Positions 1 to 5,606 of a stretch of 6,846 nt of DNA are shown here, piece by piece (within the stretch, counting starts at the first letter, position 1; the number at the start of each line of letters is the position of its first letter). The position numbers were made by a program, and so were the translations under genes. The notes under the pieces are model-generated. The model ran no database searches and was not told the DNA's origin. It was given only the letters and a program-made list of their open reading frames with translations. The stretch is taken from the NCBI GenBank assembly GCA_015661035.1, contig JACVJA010000075.1, positions 1-6,846 of the forward strand, given 5' to 3'. Source of the DNA: Candidatus Calidifonticultor daggyaiensis (GTDB lineage: Bacteria > Actinomycetota > Humimicrobiia > Humimicrobiales > Humimicrobiaceae).

Positions 1-1
1 T

Positions 2-409
2 GCTTTAAGAGAGGTCTTAGAAAGACGCCTTAATGTTCAAAAATATTTACCTATAATGCCGGCAATTTCTGCAAGTATGGCAGTATTTTTAATGTTTATG
101 GCTATTAATACAAACATTGCACCAATTTTGAAAAATATAAAACTATTATTACCTCTAATAATATCTACTGTATTAATTTTCCCCATACTTTTCTTAGTTG
201 CTTATCTAATAAGCATTAAGCTCTTTTCAAAAGGTAAAAATATAGCCATAACATATTCTTCAGGTATGAAAAACCTGCCAATTGCTATTGGTATAGCTGC
301 TATAAGTTTTAAAGGCTTGGAGATGCTGCCAATTGCAGTAGGTTTTGCTTTTCAAATGATTACAGCAGTAGCTTTTTATCAGTTATTTAAACGCACTACG
401 GCTAAATAA
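2..409 (+). CDS. Bile acid:sodium symporter (BASS/SBF) family transporter, C-terminal part
   Basis: Open from the window's left edge in frame 2, so the start lies outside; the visible 135 codons end at TAA. Family members are usually about 300-330 residues, so this is roughly the last 40 percent. The visible part holds about four hydrophobic segments. The second-last contains a broken-helix motif, SSGMKNLPIAIGIA, that matches the conserved 'G-M-x-N' crossover helix of BASS carriers, which lines the sodium and substrate site. In characterised ASBT-type proteins the position before Asn is Gln and an acidic residue lies nearby; here they are Lys and Ser, so the coupling ion or substrate may differ. 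Family assignment rests on this motif and the hydrophobic pattern. The substrate is unknown; an ACR3-type arsenite carrier is a less likely alternative. It is followed by a 184-bp gap and may not share a transcript with the next gene. Confidence 0.72.
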   Translation, partial: ALREVLERRLNVQKYLPIMPAISASMAVFLMFMAINTNIAPILKNIKLLLPLIISTVLIFPILFLVAYLISIKLFSKGKNIAITYSSGMKNLPIAIGIAAISFKGLEMLPIAVGFAFQMITAVAFYQLFKRTTAK

Positions 410-475
410 AAGATGACAGTTTAAACATAGAATATAGATAAAAGTAGAGAAAGAATAATCGCAAAAAACGTGGGT

Positions 476-506
476 TATAATAAATATGATTCATAATGAA
501 TATGAT
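476..506 (+). promoter_or_regulatory. Possible -10 box and adjacent palindromic operator
   Basis: A perfect TATAAT lies at 476-481. Just downstream, where the transcript would begin, is a perfect inverted repeat, ATTCAT-A-ATGAAT (489-501), framed by two copies of ATATGAT (484-490 and 500-506). A repressor site overlapping the transcription start of the small gene at 594 is a reasonable reading. No convincing -35 box lies 16-18 bp upstream, and AT-rich DNA yields such motifs by chance. The half sites resemble a Fur box only weakly. Confidence 0.25.
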
Positions 507-593
507 AAAATTGCAAAAAGCTGATAAGATTAAAGGTATATAAGGTAAAGATTTAGAAAACTTGGCTTACAAAATTAAGAAATTTATAAGAAT

Positions 594-815
594 ATGAAAG
601 AAAGAATTAAAAATAAAACAGTATTTATTTTAACTCCAGAAGAATACTTCATGTTAAAAGAAGTATTAATAGATGAAGATAAGGATAAAGCTTTAAAATT
701 TGTTAGGGATGTTTTAGGGAAAAAAGTAAAAGAAATTGAAAAAATAGGCTGTGTTCCGGTGTTTGAGGCTATTTATAAACCGGGCCAGAAAGATGAGTTT
801 AAAAATAAACCTTAA
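594..815 (+). CDS. Small soluble protein of unknown function (73 aa)
   Basis: I do not recognise this family. The protein is highly charged and lysine-rich, with no membrane segment or signal peptide. It begins with a short strand-like stretch (TVFILTPEEY, residues 9-18), continues with a probable amphipathic helix around residues 19-50 that is rich in Glu, Asp and Lys, and ends with a segment holding the only Cys (C53) and a proline-containing tail. Codon use resembles the flanking genes and the composition looks like a real protein, not random translation. The ATG has no clear Shine-Dalgarno sequence; an in-frame stop lies 18 bp upstream, so no longer ATG start is available. It sits 62 bp before the split-permease genes on the same strand and could be a regulatory or accessory partner of that pair, which is inference from position only. 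Confidence 0.6.
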   Translation: MKERIKNKTVFILTPEEYFMLKEVLIDEDKDKALKFVRDVLGKKVKEIEKIGCVPVFEAIYKPGQKDEFKNKP

Positions 816-877
816 AAATCCTTAATTTAAAAATTATTTATTAAGTGAATGATAATTTTATTGTTTAAGTTTGTGTA

Positions 878-1390
878 GTGAAGATGAAACAGGGGAATTA
901 TATTTTTAATATTATAGTCTACCTTATAGCCATAGTTTTTCTAATTATTTCATTTATAAAAAGTAAGCAAAAAACAAAAAAAGCTTTAATAAAAGCTTGG
1001 AATTCTTTTAAAAATATACTGCCTATGCTTCTTGGGATAATTACTAGCATAGGGCTTTTGCTATCTATTCTTAATCCCGAAATAATTAAAAAAATAATTG
1101 GTGAAAAATCGGGAGCTTATGGTGTTTTAATATCATCAATTTTAGGATCAGTGGCATTGTTTCCAGGAGTTGTGGCTTTTTCAACTGCCGCACTTCTTTT
1201 AAGCAGTGGGGCTGGTTATGTTCAAATGGCCGCATTTGTTCAGACACTTATGATGGTTGGAGTTATTACACTTCCGATGGAAATTAAATATTTTAATAAA
1301 AAAATAGCCATATTAAGAAATTTAATATCTTTTGTTTTGTCAGTTGGTGTTGCTTATTTAATCGGGTTTATACTTGGGCTATGGAATTAG
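878..1390 (+). CDS. Half-size permease subunit, COG0701/DUF318 (ArsP-like) family, subunit A
   Basis: This 170-residue protein has about five hydrophobic segments (near residues 8-26, 46-64, 81-109, 113-132 and 147-168) and a basic cytoplasmic loop at 28-45. Full-length COG0701/DUF318 permeases are about 300 residues with two similar halves; this is the size of one half. Its core, IIGEKSGAYG (73-82) followed by a glycine/proline-broken helix (G90, P96, F101) and later LPMEIKYF (132-139), recurs in the next gene with the same spacing. The family includes the organoarsenical exporter ArsP, but this protein has no cysteine, so thiol-based arsenic binding is unlikely and the substrate is unknown. 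The start is GTG 878; ATG 884, two codons in, is equally possible since neither has a good ribosome site. An in-frame stop at 866 excludes longer forms. The partner gene follows after 67 bp. Confidence 0.72.
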   Translation: MKMKQGNYIFNIIVYLIAIVFLIISFIKSKQKTKKALIKAWNSFKNILPMLLGIITSIGLLLSILNPEIIKKIIGEKSGAYGVLISSILGSVALFPGVVAFSTAALLLSSGAGYVQMAAFVQTLMMVGVITLPMEIKYFNKKIAILRNLISFVLSVGVAYLIGFILGLWN

Positions 1391-1445
1391 TTAATCAATA
1401 AAAAGTAAATAATCACTTAAAAAATATAATTTATTATAAATTAGT

Positions 1446-1451
1446 TAGGAT
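1446..1451 (+). promoter_or_regulatory. Ribosome binding site supporting a TTG start
   Basis: TAGGAT lies 6-7 nt before the TTG at 1458. This supports initiation at the TTG rather than at the next in-frame ATG, which would cut into the first membrane helix. Confidence 0.55.
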
Positions 1452-1457
1452 AATTCA

Positions 1458-2021
1458 TTGAAAGAAAATAATAAAAAAGTATTTAGCTTAAAACTATTTT
1501 TAAAACAATATCTGTTTTTTTTAATAATGCTTATACTGCTTGGATTTTTTCTTATTTTTAAATTTGATATAGGTATAAAAGCAGCTACTGTTATTGTTTC
1601 TAGCTTTAAAGAAATACTGCTTGTTCTGCCTCCTATATTTATATTAATTGGTTTACTTGATGAATGGACATCAAAGGAAACTATGATTAAGCTTATGGGA
1701 GAAAAATCAGGCTTAAAAGGTATTCTTCTTGCATTTTTAATTGGAACTGTTGCAGCAGGTCCACTTTATGCAGGGTTTCCTATTGCTATGATTCTTATGA
1801 AAAAGCATGTGAAATTTTTTAACATTATTATATTTATTGGTGCTTGGTCAACCACAAAAATACCAATGCTTTTATATGAAATGTCAGCACTTGGATATAA
1901 GTTTGCATTGGTAAGGCTGGCTTTAAATATATTTGTTATTATAATAATTGCTTATATTATGGAGTTAGTAATTAAAAAAGATGAAATTAGTTCAATTTAT
2001 AAAAAGGCTGAAAACTATTAA
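1458..2021 (+). CDS. Half-size permease subunit, COG0701/DUF318 (ArsP-like) family, subunit B
   Basis: This 187-residue membrane protein starts at TTG behind a TAGGA ribosome site. Hydrophobic segments lie near residues 17-35, 50-67, 87-114, 121-139 and 148-171, with a basic N-terminus and a charged cytoplasmic tail after residue 172. Its core repeats that of the preceding gene: MGEKSGLKG (80-88), then a glycine/proline-broken helix (G96, G101, P102, F107), then KIPMLLYE (134-141), and an Arg about ten residues further on (R153). The shared pattern says the two are homologous halves that together equal one full permease, presumably a heterodimer in the cytoplasmic membrane. It has no cysteines. 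It differs from subunit A at the helix break (AAGPLYAGF versus ALFPGVVAF), so the halves are not interchangeable copies. The transported substrate cannot be told from sequence. It is the last gene of the plus-strand block. Confidence 0.75.
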   Translation: MKENNKKVFSLKLFLKQYLFFLIMLILLGFFLIFKFDIGIKAATVIVSSFKEILLVLPPIFILIGLLDEWTSKETMIKLMGEKSGLKGILLAFLIGTVAAGPLYAGFPIAMILMKKHVKFFNIIIFIGAWSTTKIPMLLYEMSALGYKFALVRLALNIFVIIIIAYIMELVIKKDEISSIYKKAENY

Positions 2022-2110
2022 TTTACTTTTACTCAATTAATTTTACTTACCTAGGAATTGATTAATGAATCTAAATAAAACTAAATAGTTTATCATAAAA
2101 CTTAATCTTT

Positions 2111-2132
2111 AAGAATTTCTCTTGTTTTTTTT
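2111..2132 (+). terminator. Weak terminator candidate in the convergent gap
   Basis: A 4-bp stem, AAGA/TCTT, with a five-base loop is followed by G and a run of eight T (2125-2132), about 90 bp after the stop of permease subunit B. The stem is short and has one G-C pair, so the call rests mainly on the T run and on the convergent gene arrangement. No better hairpin was found between 2022 and 2135. Confidence 0.22.
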
Positions 2133-2135
2133 ATT

Positions 2136-4310
2136 TCAATTATTTATTGAAACCCAGAAAGGACCAATATAAGCTTCTCGACCAGCTTCTGTTACAGCTC
2201 TAACAATATAGTAATCTGCACCTTTTGTATTTAATTTATCTGGGTTGATAGGGTTGTTGCTGTATTCATTTATATAATATTTTCCGTCTTTTCGAATACA
2301 TTTTTTTATTCCGTATTCTGTTCCAGTAATGGTTTCACTGTCGATAATCTCAACTCTTGAAATTATGTTATTTATAGGTATTGACTTTAAGATCTGGCCA
2401 TTTTTTATAATTTCAATAGTTCCATTCCAAGAATTTTTAAAATATTTTCCGTTTATAGGATTTTGTGATTTTTGTGGTGTATATGCACCATCCTGTGCAA
2501 AGGTAATTTTTAAAATTCTTCCTTGTGTATTTGAATTTAAGATCAAGTGATTACTTTCAGAGAAATTTATGTTATTTATAGAAAAATCAAGATAAGGTCT
2601 GCCATAGTCTGATGATGAAAATATCTTTTGGTTATAAAGACTGTCAAATATATCTATTCTTGTAAGCGATAAAGAATAAACAGCTGTAATTCCACCGTAG
2701 TAGGGTTTTTCATTTCTTGCATGCCAAATTGTAAATGGTCTTTGGTGTCCGGCAAAAGCTCCTGTATGGCTAAGTGTATGACCTGGAAATCCATCATGAG
2801 TGTCACTTGCTGTATAAAGACCTAATTTATAACCCATGCTTAGAGCATCGATAACAGAGGTGCCATTTTGTGGTTTATGTGGAGGATTTACAGATCCAGC
2901 ATAGTTTAATTTATCCCATGGTTCAAAAAGAAAGCTTCCGTGCGTAGAAAAAATTTCAGCAATTTTTACATATTTTTCATTTGTGTAAGTCCAGTCTTGA
3001 ACATATTCTTTTTTTGTAGAGTGATGTGGGAGTGCAAGAGCAAGTGACCCTGTACTTTCTGTAAATTCATCGAGCTTTTGCCATAAATTTTGTGGTTTTG
3101 GCGTATTTAAATAGTTGACATTTTTTAAAAGCTTATCACCTGAAAAAATTACAGAGTAATGTCCATCTTCTACCTGTGTCCACTCAAACCCTTGAAAAAC
3201 AACAAATTTGCCATTTTTGTTTAAATCATTGATTTTTTTTTCAATTTTATTAAATATCCCTGGTTTCCACATAAGTATTTCAGCATGGTCTGTAAAACCT
3301 ATAAAATCAAGACAGGCAACTTCTTCTGCATAGAAAGCGTTATGCTCTAAGCTACCAGAACCATCTGAGAGAGCAGTGTGTGTATGAATATCACCCCAAT
3401 ATATTTTATAATCAGATTCCTTAAATTTATCTACTATTATAGGGTTGCTATAATAAACATTTCCAGATAAAGAATCGCTAACTTTTATATAGTGAATCCC
3501 TCGGGTATTTATAATTGCGGTAAACTCTTTTTTTCCGTTATCTTTACCATCATTTATTGTATAAGCCATAGAGGACCCTTTTTTTTGCCCGGTAAATGTG
3601 TAGGGCTCAGGAAGTTCTGCGGATGGGTAATTAATTAAACTAAGGGTGGCAAAATCATATGATTCTATATCAAATCTTACTGTACCTGTATATTTTGCAC
3701 TTAATCTTTCATAAGGGTCCCAGCACTCAACAATAATTTTAAAAGGCTTACCTATATCTACTGTTGTTGGGGTATGAACCCATAAAACCTGAGGTGAATT
3801 ATCAGTTAAGACTCCAAAATTAACGCTTACTGATCCCCACATATAAATAGGCAAGGCTATTATAATGATTGTTGAAAAAATAACTAAGATTTTCTTAAAT
3901 ACTAGCTTATTAAATTTAAATTTAAATATAATGTCAAATTTTTCAGTAAAATTTTTTATTTTTCTAACTGCTCCGGTAAGTTTATTTTTTCTTTGAAGTA
4001 TTAAGACCGTTAACCTAATTATAAAATATAAAATAATAATAAAAGGCCCAGTAAAAGCTGCACGTTTTAGCGGTGCAAGTTCTATTCCAAGATGTGCTAT
4101 CCATGTGCTAAATGCTGAACTTATTGCAAGCACAGCACCGTTTGTCTTCCAGAATTTGTTTTTTGGTAATATAAAAAAACCTAGACCTATTAAAACACCA
4201 AAAATACTAAAAAAAAACATAAAAATGGTTATAAATCCTGTTATAAATAAAACAAGGTATAATATATTAATAACTGAGCTCATTTTTTTATTATTAGAGG
4301 TCGTAATCAT
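2136..4310 (-). CDS. Membrane-anchored DUF3604/PHP-type metal-dependent hydrolase-like protein
   Basis: This 724-residue protein has three parts. Residues 1-160 carry about five membrane segments (11-49 probably two, then 58-80, 86-105, 139-159). Basic loops at 49-57 and 107-140 are predicted cytoplasmic, which puts the remainder outside the membrane. Residues 165-295 look like a beta-sandwich. Residues 300-530 carry the DUF3604 signature, related to PHP metal-dependent phosphoesterases: GDIHTHT (H309, H311) with D316, TDHAE (D341, H342, E344), GFEWT (E376) with H384, LPHHS (H429, H430), E452 and H457, and ASDTHDG (D503, H505). The metal-ligand set looks complete, so the protein is probably an active hydrolase; phosphoester cleavage is the family expectation and the substrate is unknown. 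Residues 540-724 are a C-terminal beta-rich region. The ATG start has AAGGA five bases upstream and lies inside the preceding IlvC-like gene (17-bp overlap), suggesting translational coupling. Confidence 0.85.
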   Translation of the reverse strand: MITTSNNKKMSSVINILYLVLFITGFITIFMFFFSIFGVLIGLGFFILPKNKFWKTNGAVLAISSAFSTWIAHLGIELAPLKRAAFTGPFIIILYFIIRLTVLILQRKNKLTGAVRKIKNFTEKFDIIFKFKFNKLVFKKILVIFSTIIIIALPIYMWGSVSVNFGVLTDNSPQVLWVHTPTTVDIGKPFKIIVECWDPYERLSAKYTGTVRFDIESYDFATLSLINYPSAELPEPYTFTGQKKGSSMAYTINDGKDNGKKEFTAIINTRGIHYIKVSDSLSGNVYYSNPIIVDKFKESDYKIYWGDIHTHTALSDGSGSLEHNAFYAEEVACLDFIGFTDHAEILMWKPGIFNKIEKKINDLNKNGKFVVFQGFEWTQVEDGHYSVIFSGDKLLKNVNYLNTPKPQNLWQKLDEFTESTGSLALALPHHSTKKEYVQDWTYTNEKYVKIAEIFSTHGSFLFEPWDKLNYAGSVNPPHKPQNGTSVIDALSMGYKLGLYTASDTHDGFPGHTLSHTGAFAGHQRPFTIWHARNEKPYYGGITAVYSLSLTRIDIFDSLYNQKIFSSSDYGRPYLDFSINNINFSESNHLILNSNTQGRILKITFAQDGAYTPQKSQNPINGKYFKNSWNGTIEIIKNGQILKSIPINNIISRVEIIDSETITGTEYGIKKCIRKDGKYYINEYSNNPINPDKLNTKGADYYIVRAVTEAGREAYIGPFWVSINN

Positions 4311-5394
4311 ATAATTCCTTAATTATATTAATTTCAGTTTCAATCTTGGAATTTTTTAAGATGCCTTTAATGTCGTCAATGTCATCAGTTGATGCATCTA
4401 TTTTAATATTATTTAATTTTAAATTTTTTCGTACTTTATTTTCTATTTTATTTATTGGTTGATTCATAGCAAAATACTTAATAATCTTAAATTTAAGCTT
4501 TGTAAGAGGATTGCTCCACTCCTTTGCAAAATCACCTGATTTTATTTCATCAATTGTTTTTTGAAATTTTTTTTCAAGTTTTAAATCCATATATCTTATG
4601 CCTCTTGACATTGCACCATATTGGCTTGTGTGTGAGTGAAAATTTGTCTGCTTGATTAGCCCAATTTGAGCCATTTTTCTGTATGTATAGCTCATCTCAC
4701 CGCTTAAATACATTTCGCATAGTACTGCTTCTGGTGGTAATCCATTTTTTAAAAGGGTTTTTATAGAGCTTAAAAGTACTTGTCCAAAAGCTGGGCCAAA
4801 AGCTTGCTCGTTGAATAAATCAAGAATTGCCTCCTCTTTTACCGTAGTTACTATTGCGCCTGCTTTCAAAGTTCCAATTGCTTTTGCAAGCGCAAGAGTA
4901 AGATTGTGTGCGTTGCCATCAGCATCATTGTATACACTAATAAAACTGTAAAAACCTTCGCCTGATTTATATCTTTCTCTTACTCCAACACCGATCATTC
5001 TAGGTGCAATCATTATTACATTTTTATCAATAGGTGGTTGAATTAAATTAAACGCTAAATTATATCCTGATGCAAAGTTTATTGTAGCATTTTTTTTAAG
5101 GAAAGGCTGGATATAATTTTTAAAAAGTTTAGGCATTTCTTCGTCAGGTGTAAGAATGAATACTATGTCAGCTTTTTTTACTGCCTGGGTTATGCTATAA
5201 ACTTCAAATCCATCGCTTGCTGCTTTAACTTTATTTTTGTCAGCTATTGTTCCAATAATTACATTTACATTACTATCTCTAAGATTTAATGCTTGGGCCC
5301 GTCCCTGATTTCCATATCCAATTATTGCAACTGTTTGATTTTTAAGACAAGAAATATCAGCATCATCATCAAAATATATCTTTTTATCAAACAC
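4294..5394 (-). CDS. Ketol-acid reductoisomerase (IlvC) family protein with altered catalytic residues
   Basis: The 366 residues align along their length with class I ketol-acid reductoisomerase, the NADPH enzyme of Val/Leu/Ile synthesis. Seen: Rossmann loop GYGNQG (26-31); FASGYNLAF (107-115) where true enzymes have FAHGFNIHF; APRMIG (130-135) where they have APKGPG; LDLFNEQ (191-197) retaining metal ligands D192 and E196; E233 matching the second C-terminal acidic ligand, while the first appears to be Y229; SHTSQYG (254-260) matching SNTAEYG with the Ser kept; and SGDFAKEW (286-293), a conserved C-terminal motif. The essential His is therefore S109 and the essential Lys is R132, so the normal reaction is unlikely. 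I infer a diverged reductase with another substrate. A tail of about 40 residues, rich in Asp and Ile, extends past the usual end. The start is GTG with AAAGG 8 nt upstream. It overlaps the DUF3604 gene downstream and lies beyond a 212-bp gap from phnW. Confidence 0.85.
   Translation of the reverse strand: MFDKKIYFDDDADISCLKNQTVAIIGYGNQGRAQALNLRDSNVNVIIGTIADKNKVKAASDGFEVYSITQAVKKADIVFILTPDEEMPKLFKNYIQPFLKKNATINFASGYNLAFNLIQPPIDKNVIMIAPRMIGVGVRERYKSGEGFYSFISVYNDADGNAHNLTLALAKAIGTLKAGAIVTTVKEEAILDLFNEQAFGPAFGQVLLSSIKTLLKNGLPPEAVLCEMYLSGEMSYTYRKMAQIGLIKQTNFHSHTSQYGAMSRGIRYMDLKLEKKFQKTIDEIKSGDFAKEWSNPLTKLKFKIIKYFAMNQPINKIENKVRKNLKLNNIKIDASTDDIDDIKGILKNSKIETEINIIKELYDYDL
4316..4320 (-). promoter_or_regulatory. 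Ribosome binding site of the DUF3604 gene, inside the upstream gene
   Basis: On the minus strand AAGGA lies 5 nt before the ATG at 4310, within the last codons of the IlvC-like gene. It fixes the start at 4310 rather than at the in-frame Met 10, and shows that the 17-bp overlap is used for coupled translation. Confidence 0.65.
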
Positions 5395-5402
5395 GATAAA
5401 TA

Positions 5403-5407
5403 CCTTT
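5403..5407 (-). promoter_or_regulatory. Ribosome binding site supporting a GTG start
   Basis: On the minus strand AAAGG lies 8 nt before the GTG at 5394. The residues that follow (MFDKKIYFDDDAD) match the usual N-terminus of ketol-acid reductoisomerases, so the GTG is well supported. Confidence 0.6.
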
Positions 5408-5435
5408 TTGCAAAATTAAAAAAAATTTATTGGGT

Positions 5436-5464
5436 ATTATAAAATAAAAGTATTAATTTGTCTT
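5436..5464 (-). promoter_or_regulatory. Sigma-70-type promoter candidate for the IlvC-like/DUF3604 pair
   Basis: On the minus strand a perfect TATAAT (5441 down to 5436) is preceded at exactly 17 bp by AAGACA (5464 down to 5459), which matches four of six bases of TTGACA. It would give a leader of about 35 nt before the GTG at 5394. Position and spacing fit well, but AT richness raises the chance of a random match. Confidence 0.45.
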
Positions 5465-5487
5465 TAAAAAAATTTTTTACTTTTTAA

Positions 5488-5544
5488 AACCAAATGGTTA
5501 TTTAGGTGATTATTTAGTGGAATAATGATAGAAATAATTATCAC
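5488..5544 (-). repeat. Inverted repeats upstream of the IlvC-like gene promoter
   Basis: Two inverted repeats lie between phnW and the promoter candidate. One is perfect: AACCA-AA-TGGTT (5488-5499). The other is imperfect: GTGATTATTT (5506-5515) against AAATAATTATCAC (5532-5544), pairing as two five-bp blocks with a three-base bulge and a 16-base loop. No T run follows either in the minus-strand direction, so they look more like regulator sites or a weak RNA structure at the 3' end of the phnW transcript than an intrinsic terminator. Confidence 0.3.
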
Positions 5545-5606
5545 ACCAAGCAAAACATAAAAGGATATTTAAACACTCGATCAACTTATACTTTTACAAA
5601 ATATGA

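Noticed and set aside
496..543. Possible 15-residue peptide (leader-like) between the BASS gene and the 73-residue protein
   Set aside because: No ribosome site, no codon pattern suggesting attenuation, and no terminator hairpin after it; expected by chance.
1425..1438. Palindrome TATAAT-TT-ATTATA before permease subunit B
   Set aside because: Only A and T, low information in this AT-rich DNA; no -35 box, and the short gap suggests co-transcription with subunit A.
2071..2091. Direct repeat CTAAATA and small hairpin AAACT/AGTTT in the convergent gap
   Set aside because: Short, AT-rich and without a T run on either strand; not convincing as a terminator or attachment site.
2329..2550. Plus-strand open frame of 73 codons
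   Set aside because: Lies wholly inside the DUF3604 gene on the opposite strand, with no family resemblance and no ribosome site; an antisense shadow.
4105..4314. Plus-strand open frame of 69 codons
   Set aside because: Antisense to the membrane segments of the DUF3604 gene; hydrophobic character arises from the complementary strand.
4294..5394. Calling this gene ilvC of branched-chain amino acid synthesis
   Set aside because: The catalytic His and Lys are replaced and no ilvB, ilvN, ilvD or leu genes are visible nearby, so the symbol would mislead.
5463..5488. TTTAAAAA/TTTTTAAA inverted repeat after phnW as an intrinsic terminator
   Set aside because: The stem is all A-T and overlaps the -35 region of the promoter candidate; too weak to call.
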